Below, piece after piece: positions 44,038-50,572 of a stretch of DNA of 51,004 nucleotides. A program made the position numbers and the translations under genes. A model generated the notes under the pieces. It did not search any database. It was not told the origin of the DNA and saw nothing but the letters and a program-made list of their open reading frames with translations. Each line of letters begins with the position of its first letter. Position 1 is the first letter of the stretch. The stretch is from a virus: IMG/VR virus record IMGVR_UViG_3300020220_000077, positions 1 to 51,004 of that record; one strand, 5' to 3'.

Positions 44038-44116
44038 GCGGATTTTTTTAATTTGAATACCCGGTATGCGCCTGCAACAACTCTAGATAATAACGCATGC
44101 TCCGCAGTTTGCAGGT
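44038..44116 (+). other. intergenic stretch with nested inverted repeats
   Basis: Between the small membrane protein and the next promoter. GCGGA (44038) can pair with TCCGC (about 44101), and inside it ATGCG can pair with CGCAT; a competing CCTGCAA/TTGCAGG pairing overlaps the promoter's -35. I checked for a tRNA: a seven-base acceptor is imperfect and no T-loop motif is present, so it is not a tRNA. May be a structured leader or terminator remnant. Confidence 0.3.
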
Positions 44117-44137
44117 AAAAGATAAAACCGATATAAT
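44109..44137 (+). promoter_or_regulatory. sigma-70-like promoter
   Basis: TTGCAG (44109), 17-base spacer, TATAAT (44132). Downstream TATCCTTG resembles the start of the transcript at 50474. Drives the sugar cassette beginning at 44167. Confidence 0.75.
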
Positions 44138-44166
44138 ATATCCTTGAATCTACAGTAGGGATATAT

Positions 44167-44406
44167 ATGACAGAACAGATGTGGACATGGCTATTGTTTG
44201 CCATGGAACTAATTGGTGTTGGCGGAAGCTATCTAGTTGGAAACAAGAAATGGTATGGCCATCTCATAGTCGCTCTTCATTCGTTTCCTTGGCTAATATA
44301 CTCACTTATTTTTAATAAACCAGGATTTTTTGCCATGTGGATACTGTGGCAATGTGTTCACTGGAGAAACATGGTTAAGTGGAGGAGCAATGGGCAAAGA
44401 GATTAA
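44167..44406 (+). CDS. small membrane protein
   Basis: 79 residues behind AGTAGGG. Three hydrophobic helices (WTWLLFAMELIGVGGSYLVG, LIVALHSFPWLIYSLI, FFAMWILWQCVHW) and a basic C-terminus. The W-rich end resembles PnuC-like or other small integral proteins, but similarity is only general. Overlaps the next gene by 17 bases, so it is coupled to the glycosyltransferases. Confidence 0.65.
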   Translation: MTEQMWTWLLFAMELIGVGGSYLVGNKKWYGHLIVALHSFPWLIYSLIFNKPGFFAMWILWQCVHWRNMVKWRSNGQRD

Positions 44407-45127
44407 AGTTTCGGTTATATTAACTAGTTATAATAATCCGAAATATTTAATGCGAGCTATAAAATCAGTTCTTGCTCAAACATATGAAAATATTGAGCTG
44501 ATAATAGCTGACGACAATTCTTCCGATGAAGAAGTCTACAAAATAATTCGTCTATATTTAGACAATCCAAAAGTAAAATATTACAACTCTCAGGTAGCAA
44601 AAGAAAATAGACTTAAGACGGCACGTTACGCAACGCAAATTAACACCGCTGTAAAATACATATCTACAGGCACTCATCTCCTGTATTTAGCTGATGATGA
44701 TTATTATTATCCACAAATGATAGAAAAAATGGTTGAGTTTGTTGAAAGAACAAATCATGATGTATGCTTTTGTGCACAGCATGTGCGAGATGTTGATGAC
44801 AACATAGATGGTGGCGGTATTGATGGTCGTGGTGTCAGATGGTTTCAAGAAGTTCTAATACGTGGTGCAGACAAGTTAGATCATAATCAGGTGATGACAT
44901 CTCGTCACGCATATGATCAAGTTGATGGATGGGAAGACGCCGCCTGGTGTTGGGCAGGAGCTGACGCAGCTTTTTTTGATAGGCTACAAAGAGCAGGGTA
45001 TATGTTCTATCCAATTGATTTTACAGAACCACTCCAAGCAAAAATGTACAGAGAAAACTCAGTACAGTGGAACATGGCAAATAATCTAGATCCGATTGGA
45101 GGGCAATTAGCAAATGAGCAGTGTTAA
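44390..45127 (+). CDS. family 2 glycosyltransferase
   Basis: 245 residues from ATG 44390 behind GGAGG. GT-A signature: KVSVILTSYNNPKYLMRAIK, ELIIADDNSSDEEV and LLYLADDDYYYP (metal-binding DDD); then VDGWEDAAWCWAGADAAFFD in the acceptor half. This is a typical transfer enzyme using a nucleotide sugar. It starts a run of four glycosyltransferase-like genes, each overlapping or abutting the next. Confidence 0.9.
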   Translation: MGKEIKVSVILTSYNNPKYLMRAIKSVLAQTYENIELIIADDNSSDEEVYKIIRLYLDNPKVKYYNSQVAKENRLKTARYATQINTAVKYISTGTHLLYLADDDYYYPQMIEKMVEFVERTNHDVCFCAQHVRDVDDNIDGGGIDGRGVRWFQEVLIRGADKLDHNQVMTSRHAYDQVDGWEDAAWCWAGADAAFFDRLQRAGYMFYPIDFTEPLQAKMYRENSVQWNMANNLDPIGGQLANEQC

Positions 45128-46001
45128 TTTTTGGGCTGTTGGCATGGCGAGAGATGAAGGTGACATTATTGATCACACCATGTATCACTTTGCAGCTAAT
45201 GGAGCAGCTGGAATTATAGTTGCAGACAATCTATCTAAAGATGATACAAGAGAAAGAATGGAAGAAGCTAAAGAGAATATAGCTAAATTTAATCCAGAGA
45301 TTAAAGTTATTATTTTAGAAGATAATATAGTTCAATACACTCAGTCTCAAAAAATGACCAACTTAGCTGCTATGGCTCGTGAAAATGGAGCCAAATGGAT
45401 TGTTCCTTTTGATATTGATGAGATCTGGCATTCGTCAAAAGGAACTTTGCAGGAAGCGTTTGAGGAATTAGATAGTCAAGAATATGACGCATATAGGGTT
45501 TTGTATACCAATCATTCTATTACAGAGTTTGATGAGCCAGGATTATCTCCTTTTCATTCCATAAAATATAAATGGAACCTTCCAACTAACCACAAGTGTT
45601 GTTTTAGGTTTAGGCCATCAGACAAATCTGTATCAATTTCTAATGGAAACCATTTGGTTCAGTACAATGGGTGGAACTATATGTCAAATATTAATATAGC
45701 TATTGATGATTATGGTCATGATAAAATTATATTTGGCCCACAATTACTAGCAATTAGACATTTTCAATGGAGATCTCTGGATCATTTTATGAAAAAAATT
45801 CTCAATGCCTACGAAGCCTGTAAAGCTTTAGGTCCTGGGGCAGATCTATACAGCGGTGCAGCATGGGCTGAACACTTTAATATCTACGAAGCTGATGGAT
45901 TAGATGGATTAGTACAGTATTTTGACAACAATATTTTAGTAACTCAAGACACTGGATCTTTAATCTATGATCCAGCCCCAATCATGGAGTTACCAGCATG
46001 A
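45114..46001 (+). CDS. glycosyltransferase (GT2/GT92-like)
   Basis: 295 residues; overlaps the upstream gene by 14 bases. FWAVGMARDEGDIIDHTMYH is the N-x-x-x-E/D-x-x-x-I start common to GT2_4/GT92 proteins; then IIVADNLSKDDTR and WIVPFDIDEIWHSS with the metal-binding D-x-D-E. It probably adds a sugar to the same glycan as its neighbours. Confidence 0.85.
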   Translation: MSSVNFWAVGMARDEGDIIDHTMYHFAANGAAGIIVADNLSKDDTRERMEEAKENIAKFNPEIKVIILEDNIVQYTQSQKMTNLAAMARENGAKWIVPFDIDEIWHSSKGTLQEAFEELDSQEYDAYRVLYTNHSITEFDEPGLSPFHSIKYKWNLPTNHKCCFRFRPSDKSVSISNGNHLVQYNGWNYMSNINIAIDDYGHDKIIFGPQLLAIRHFQWRSLDHFMKKILNAYEACKALGPGADLYSGAAWAEHFNIYEADGLDGLVQYFDNNILVTQDTGSLIYDPAPIMELPA

Positions 46002-46654
46002 ATAAAGTATCATTAGTGGTTATTACAGATGGAAGACAGTCATGCATAGAGCAAACCATAGATAGGTTTGAGGATGTTATTAATTATTCTTTTTGTGAAA
46101 GAGTAATAATAAATGACTCTGGCGATATAAGATATCATAATTTTTTAACAAACGCTTTTCCAATGTTTAAAATTATTTCACACGAGCAAAGAAGAGGATT
46201 GGCTGGTGCAGTACAGTCAGTTTGGAGTTCTATTGGTGAAGAGTCTGAATATGTCTTTCATCTAGAAGACGATTTTATTGTCAAAAGAAAATTTGATATA
46301 GATCATATGATTTTCTTACTGAAAAACAATTTGCACTTAATACAAATGGCTTTAGTTAGGGACCCTGTTAATCCACCAGAAGAAGAAGTTGGTGGATTTG
46401 TATTTCAGCACAAAGAATCTTATGAGCAAAAAGGTGATTTTTTTGAACATGGTAGACTGTTTACTTTAAACCCATGTGTGTATCCAATCTCTACTACACG
46501 AATTGGTTGGCCAGACCATGGTGGGGAATCTGAGTTTACACAAAAAGTTCATTCAATAAACAAGCAACTAAGATTTGGTTATTACGGAAACATGTATGAT
46601 GAACCACTTGTTACACACATAGGCGGCAGAAGAAGTGAGGGTTGGTTTTTATAA
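45998..46654 (+). CDS. glycosyltransferase-like protein
   Basis: 218 residues; overlaps the upstream stop (ATGA). VSLVVITDGRQSCIEQTIDR, ERVIINDSGDIRYH and YVFHLEDDFIVKRKFD (E-D-D metal site) show a compact GT-A domain with a short C-terminal part. Family assignment is general (GT2-like). Probably part of the glycan cassette. Confidence 0.8.
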   Translation: MNKVSLVVITDGRQSCIEQTIDRFEDVINYSFCERVIINDSGDIRYHNFLTNAFPMFKIISHEQRRGLAGAVQSVWSSIGEESEYVFHLEDDFIVKRKFDIDHMIFLLKNNLHLIQMALVRDPVNPPEEEVGGFVFQHKESYEQKGDFFEHGRLFTLNPCVYPISTTRIGWPDHGGESEFTQKVHSINKQLRFGYYGNMYDEPLVTHIGGRRSEGWFL

Positions 46655-47323
46655 ATGTTTATAATCCCATGTAAATTTGATAAAAACTACCCAATAGTTT
46701 TTCAATGTATTGAATCAATAATAAAATTTCATCCAAATGAAAAAATTGTTTTAGTAGATTCTTCTTCATCTGATAAAAGTTATTTTAAGGACATAGATTC
46801 ATCTGTACAAATATTTGATGTAGATAATAAAAACTATGCTTTAGAAGCATATAATATAGGATACAATAACAATCCGCATGAAGATTTTTATTTTTGTATT
46901 CATGATTCATTAGTTCTTAATGGGAATATAGATTTTGTAAAAAACAATGATCTAACTACAATTAGATGGTGGGATTCTCCTCCGACCCCTATGGGCAGAG
47001 ATGAAAATGATCAAGACTTAAGTGTCTGGGCAGATGAACAACTTAAAAAACATATGGGCTTTGAACTACCCCACTATTACAAGGGCGTTTTTGGTCCAAT
47101 GATGCTGGCCTCCAATAAAACAATGCAAGACCTCACTCAATCTGGGCTATTCAATATTCTTCCAATTAATAAATTTCAGTCCTGTGCAACAGAAAGATTG
47201 CTTGGCATAGCCCTTGGAAGATTGGGTTATGACGTAACAAATTCTCTTCAAGGTCCTATGAGTGATTTTTATGGTTTATATGATGAAAAATATGTTAAAA
47301 AGAACTATCTATTAAGAATGTAG
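46655..47323 (+). CDS. glycosyltransferase-like protein
   Basis: 222 residues, starting one base after the preceding stop. MFIIPCKFDKNYPIVFQCIE, EKIVLVDSSSSDKSYF and FYFCIHDSLVLNG lie where a GT-A enzyme has its nucleotide and metal sites, but the D-x-D is replaced by HDS. It may be an altered or inactive transferase. Context places it in the sugar cassette. Confidence 0.65.
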   Translation: MFIIPCKFDKNYPIVFQCIESIIKFHPNEKIVLVDSSSSDKSYFKDIDSSVQIFDVDNKNYALEAYNIGYNNNPHEDFYFCIHDSLVLNGNIDFVKNNDLTTIRWWDSPPTPMGRDENDQDLSVWADEQLKKHMGFELPHYYKGVFGPMMLASNKTMQDLTQSGLFNILPINKFQSCATERLLGIALGRLGYDVTNSLQGPMSDFYGLYDEKYVKKNYLLRM

Positions 47324-47328
47324 GGTTT

Positions 47329-48699
47329 ATGAATAATTTAGTTATTTTTGATTTAGATGGAGTTTTATTAGACAGTAGGGAAGTTCATTACGAGGCATTG
47401 AATAATGCGCTTGAATTTTTTGGAAAACAATATATAATTTCTAGAGAAGAACATTTAAGCATATATGATGGTTTACCAACTACAAAAAAATTAAATACAT
47501 TATCTGAAAATAAAAATCTTCCTACAAATCTTCATAATGAAGTTTGGAAAAAAAAACAAGAAGAAACTTTATTTATTTTCAATAAGCTTTTAAGAGATGA
47601 AGAACTAATATCATTTTTTAAAAAACTTAAATTTAATTCATTCAAGATTGCAGTTGCATCTAATAGCGTAAGAGATACTGTAAAATTAGTACTAATACGA
47701 CTTGGACTAATTGAATATATAGACTACTTTGTAAGTAATGATGATGTAAAAAGAACAAAACCATTTCCAGAAATGTATTGGACATGCATGACTGCTTGCA
47801 ACGCACTGCCAAGCACTACGGTAATCGTAGAGGATAGTCACATTGGCAGACAAGGAGCATTAGACAGTGGATCAACTCTTGTTGCAGTAGAGAATAGAAA
47901 TGATTTAAATATTCAAAAAATTGATAAGATAATTAATATTTTATCTAAAAAACAAAATAAAAACATACCATGGAAATCGGAAAGTATGAACGTATTAATA
48001 CCTATGGCTGGTGCTGGTAGCAGATTTGAAGCAGTTGGATATACTTTTCCCAAACCGTTAATTGAAGTAAGCGGAAAACCTATGATTCAAGTAGTCGTAG
48101 AAAATTTAAATATAGAAGCAAATTATATATTTATCGTTCAAAAAGAACATTATGAAAAATATAATTTACAATACTTATTAAATTTAATAGCCCCTAGATG
48201 CAGTATTATTCAAGTTGACTCCTTAACTGAAGGAGCTGCTTGCACTACCCTGTTAGCCAAGAAATTGATAGATAATGATTCTCCATTAATTATGGCAAAC
48301 TCGGATCAATTTATTGAATGGAATAGCAATGAGGCATTATATGCTTTTAGTGCGGATGGGATTGACGGCGGAATACTTACTTTTGAGGCAACTCATCCTA
48401 AATGGTCATATGCAAAATTGGATGATGATGGTTTTGTTGCAGAAGTTGCAGAGAAAAAACCTATAAGTAACTTAGCTACTGTAGGTATTTACTTCTGGAA
48501 AAAGGGTTCAGATTATGTAAAATATGCAGAACAAATGATAGCTAAAGACATTAGGACAAATGGAGAATTTTATGTATGTCCAGTTTTTAATGAAGCTATA
48601 CAAGATAATAAAAAAATTAGAGTTAAAAATATAGAAAAAATGTGGGGCATAGGTACTCCAGAGGATCTTAATTACTTTTTGGAGAATTATCAAAAATGA
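47329..48699 (+). CDS. fusion of HAD phosphatase and sugar nucleotidyltransferase
   Basis: 456 residues. The first 215 residues are a HAD hydrolase: VIFDLDGVLLDSREV (nucleophile Asp), then VASNSVRD, KPFPEMYW and VIVEDSHIGRQGA. From about residue 221 a second enzyme begins: MNVLIPMAGAGSRFEAVGY, FPKPLIEVSGKPMIQVV, then NSDQFIEW, the signature of NTP-dependent sugar-phosphate nucleotidyltransferases. A single chain would dephosphorylate and activate one sugar. Both domains keep their active-site motifs. Confidence 0.9.
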   Translation: MNNLVIFDLDGVLLDSREVHYEALNNALEFFGKQYIISREEHLSIYDGLPTTKKLNTLSENKNLPTNLHNEVWKKKQEETLFIFNKLLRDEELISFFKKLKFNSFKIAVASNSVRDTVKLVLIRLGLIEYIDYFVSNDDVKRTKPFPEMYWTCMTACNALPSTTVIVEDSHIGRQGALDSGSTLVAVENRNDLNIQKIDKIINILSKKQNKNIPWKSESMNVLIPMAGAGSRFEAVGYTFPKPLIEVSGKPMIQVVVENLNIEANYIFIVQKEHYEKYNLQYLLNLIAPRCSIIQVDSLTEGAACTTLLAKKLIDNDSPLIMANSDQFIEWNSNEALYAFSADGIDGGILTFEATHPKWSYAKLDDDGFVAEVAEKKPISNLATVGIYFWKKGSDYVKYAEQMIAKDIRTNGEFYVCPVFNEAIQDNKKIRVKNIEKMWGIGTPEDLNYFLENYQK

Positions 48700-49133
48700 A
48701 ACTTATTGCACACAGAGGTAACTTTGAGGGTATAAAAAAAGAACTAGAAAATAAACCTGAGTATATAAATATAGCCTTAAATAATGGCTATGATGTAGAA
48801 ATAGACGTAAGGTATGTTAATGGTTTATGGTATTTAGGTCATGATGAGCCACAATATAAAGTTGATATAATAGATTATCTAGATAAAAGATGCTGGCTAC
48901 ACTGTAAAAATCCAAAAGCTTTTGAAAAATTATTTAATGATTATAACACTGCAAACTTTTTTTGGCATCAAACAGATGCGTATACTATGACATCATCTGG
49001 ATTAATTTGGGCTTTTCCTGGATCAAAAAGATTAGATAATAGTGTTGTTTTATTTCCAAAAAATTCAGAAGAAATCTTTAATGTTTATGGCGTGTGCGAC
49101 AATGATTTTTCAGAAATAAAAACATGGATTTAA
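48696..49133 (+). CDS. GDPD/PLC-like protein
   Basis: 145 residues, overlapping the fusion's stop. KLIAHRGNFEGIKKELEN and GYDVEIDVRYVNGLWYLGHD contain the H-R-G-N and E-x-D-V-R...HD residues of glycerophosphodiester phosphodiesterases, but the protein is about half their length. Such short GDPD-like proteins are found beside sugar nucleotidyltransferases and NeuD-like acetyltransferases. Could hydrolyse or transfer a glycerol phosphate or act as a sugar phosphate lyase. Confidence 0.75.
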   Translation: MKLIAHRGNFEGIKKELENKPEYINIALNNGYDVEIDVRYVNGLWYLGHDEPQYKVDIIDYLDKRCWLHCKNPKAFEKLFNDYNTANFFWHQTDAYTMTSSGLIWAFPGSKRLDNSVVLFPKNSEEIFNVYGVCDNDFSEIKTWI

Positions 49134-49760
49134 TAATAGTTCGGAGCTGGTGGACATTCTAAAGATCTAGAATATATTGCCTTGTCAGACAAGTATGAAC
49201 AATGGAATATTATTGGATTTTTAGATGATGATCCATCAATAAATAACAAACATCTTCTCGGCGATGTGTCGTTTCTACCTTTTTTACTTGATAAATATCC
49301 TAAATTAAAATACACTATAGGGATTAATTCATCTAAAATAAGAAAAAAAATAGAATCAAAAATAAATAGAATTGACCGTGCAGCTAACCTTATCCATGAC
49401 ACAGCAGTAATAGGTTCATATTGCACTTTTGGCGGTGGTTTAACCATGGGTCCATATTCTGTTCTAACAACTAGAGTTAACCTAGGTGTACACGTGCACA
49501 TAAACACAGCTTCTTCGATTAATCAGTCAAGTAATATTGGAGACTATTGCACTTTAAGCCCTGGGTCAAGAATATGTGGTGATGTTAATATTGGTCACAC
49601 AACATCAATAGGAGCAGGGGCTGTTGTCATTAACTTTAAAAATGTAGGATCAAATTGCACTTTAGGGGCAGGAACTGTTGTGATAGATGACGCAGAAGAT
49701 GGAGCTACCGTAGTAGGAGTTCCTGGAAGGCCAATTAAAAGATTTGGCGAATACATATAG
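49124..49760 (+). CDS. NeuD-like sugar O-acetyltransferase, CGGN +1 site at codon 7
   Basis: Exactly 212 codons (211 residues) with a +1 shift at CGG 49142. Starts MDLIIV, then GAGGHSKDLEYIALSDKYEQ, matching the NeuD family's IIIGAGGHG/S nucleotide-binding loop. The C-terminal half is hexapeptide repeats (VIGSYCTFGGGL, STIGDYCTLSPG-like, SIGAGAVVI, CTLGAGTVVI) ending in VVGVPGRPIKR. Acetylates a sugar on the cassette's glycan using acetyl-CoA. Overlaps the GDPD-like gene by 10 bases. Without the shift the product is 12 residues. Confidence 0.94.
49142..49145 (+). other. CGGA recoding site (+1) in the NeuD-like gene
   Basis: Context ATA-GTT-CGGA-GCT-GGT. Zero frame stops at TAA 49160. In +1 the protein reads V-G-A-G-G-H, the family loop, whose first glycine is decoded at this site. 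Strongest evidence for the residue. Confidence 0.96.
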
Positions 49761-49803
49761 TCATTACTATTAAGGACAAATGACAAAAGGAGATAGTAAA
49801 ATT

Positions 49804-50325
49804 ATGCCAAGAAAGTATACTGGAAACTCAGACGGCAACGGTAATGGTCCCAAGCCTGGCACCGAGAAGCTTCTAGAGCTCTGCAAGAAAAGGTGGGGTT
49901 TTTCTAATTTGGGGATTTATGTCAATAGAAGAATGAGGAATCCTGCAGCCGACAAAGACCCAAATAACCCAAAGTGGCTGAGCGTTCATGCAACGGGCAG
50001 GGCAATCGATATGGGTTATACAGACCGCAAGAAGGCTGTTGAGGCATGGGATTGGTTTATGAAGTACACCAAAGAGCTCGGCATCGAGGAGGTTCACGAC
50101 TACGCCTATGACTCTAACGTTAAGGATAAGCAACTCGGCTGGGGCCGTGGTTATCGCTGCAGTCGCGGTGAAGGCGAAAAAGGCGTAAAGATTTATGACG
50201 CCAAAGACAATGCTGGTTCGCAAGGCGGCAAGTGGTTGCACATAGAACTATCACCAGAGATGGCCAAAGATGCCACAAAATTTGAGGCTGCATGGAGAGC
50301 ACTTCCTAAGCCTGGTCAAGCCTAA
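49804..50325 (+). CDS. endolysin, M15-type (D-Ala-D-Ala carboxypeptidase-like) peptidase
   Basis: 173 residues from ATG 49804, chosen over ATG 49780 because AAAGGAGAT precedes it at the right distance. Cell-wall peptidase: SVHATGRAIDMGYTDRKKA gives the zinc ligands His about 62 and Asp about 69, and KWLHIELSPE gives His about 145. There is no signal peptide or binding domain, so a holin is needed. Codons are visibly richer in G and C than the upstream sugar genes, suggesting separate origin. Confidence 0.85.
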   Translation: MPRKYTGNSDGNGNGPKPGTEKLLELCKKRWGFSNLGIYVNRRMRNPAADKDPNNPKWLSVHATGRAIDMGYTDRKKAVEAWDWFMKYTKELGIEEVHDYAYDSNVKDKQLGWGRGYRCSRGEGEKGVKIYDAKDNAGSQGGKWLHIELSPEMAKDATKFEAAWRALPKPGQA

Positions 50326-50327
50326 AT

Positions 50328-50465
50328 TTGGCTATAGAAGTATTGACTTTTATGGTAAAGCTTATTATTGCTTTATCATTGGGATTAATTCTTCTTCCCA
50401 CTGTCTTAATTATTGCATTAGAATTTTTCTTTAGAGAATCTGATTTTGATGACGTAATTGACTAA
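50328..50465 (+). CDS. single-helix membrane protein, possible holin
   Basis: 45 residues from TTG 50328 (ATG 50352 inside the frame is also possible). One hydrophobic helix (LIIALSLGLILLPTVLIIAL) then an acidic cytoplasmic end (RESDFDDVID). It lies right after the endolysin and before a terminator, where a holin or spanin-like protein would be expected. No family recognised and the start is uncertain. Confidence 0.5.
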   Translation: MAIEVLTFMVKLIIALSLGLILLPTVLIIALEFFFRESDFDDVID

Positions 50466-50470
50466 GTAGA

Positions 50471-50479
50471 TGATATAAT
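50471..50479 (+). promoter_or_regulatory. extended -10 promoter
   Basis: TG-A-TATAAT, just after the stop of the small membrane protein and followed by ATACATCCTTG. No clear -35. A terminator hairpin stands 27 bases downstream. Confidence 0.55.
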
Positions 50480-50505
50480 ATACATCCTTGCAACGGAGGC
50501 ACGGG

Positions 50506-50537
50506 AAAGGTCCTGACATTAGTCAGGACCTTTTCTT
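50506..50537 (+). terminator. intrinsic terminator
   Basis: AAAGGTCCTGAC pairs with GTCAGGACCTTT (12 bp, 4-base loop), followed by TCTTG. It ends the lysis genes and sits between a promoter and the PA14 gene. Confidence 0.88.
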
Positions 50538-50572
50538 GTTACTATACTTATTAAACCACTGGAGGGTGAGCA

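Noticed and set aside
44038-44116. A tRNA gene
   Set aside because: Acceptor pairing is imperfect and there is no T-loop consensus or plausible anticodon arm.
2673-49145. Random sequencing or assembly errors as the cause of all frameshifts
   Set aside because: Random indels would fall anywhere and be of both signs. All twelve are an extra C before a GGN in the same codon phase, with varied upstream context and no homopolymer. A systematic artefact cannot be fully excluded without reads.
2673-49145. Ordinary slippery-site or RF2-type +1 frameshifting
   Set aside because: There is no shared slippery P-site codon, no common Shine-Dalgarno-like stimulator and the stop is not adjacent. Most P-site tRNAs could not re-pair after a +1 move.
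2673-49145. Pseudogenes
   Set aside because: Essential genes such as dnaE, the sigma factor and tail genes are affected, both halves keep family motifs, and there are no other stops or indels.
49130-49507. Minus-strand frame of 125 residues
   Set aside because: Antisense to the NeuD-like acetyltransferase, which has clear family motifs.
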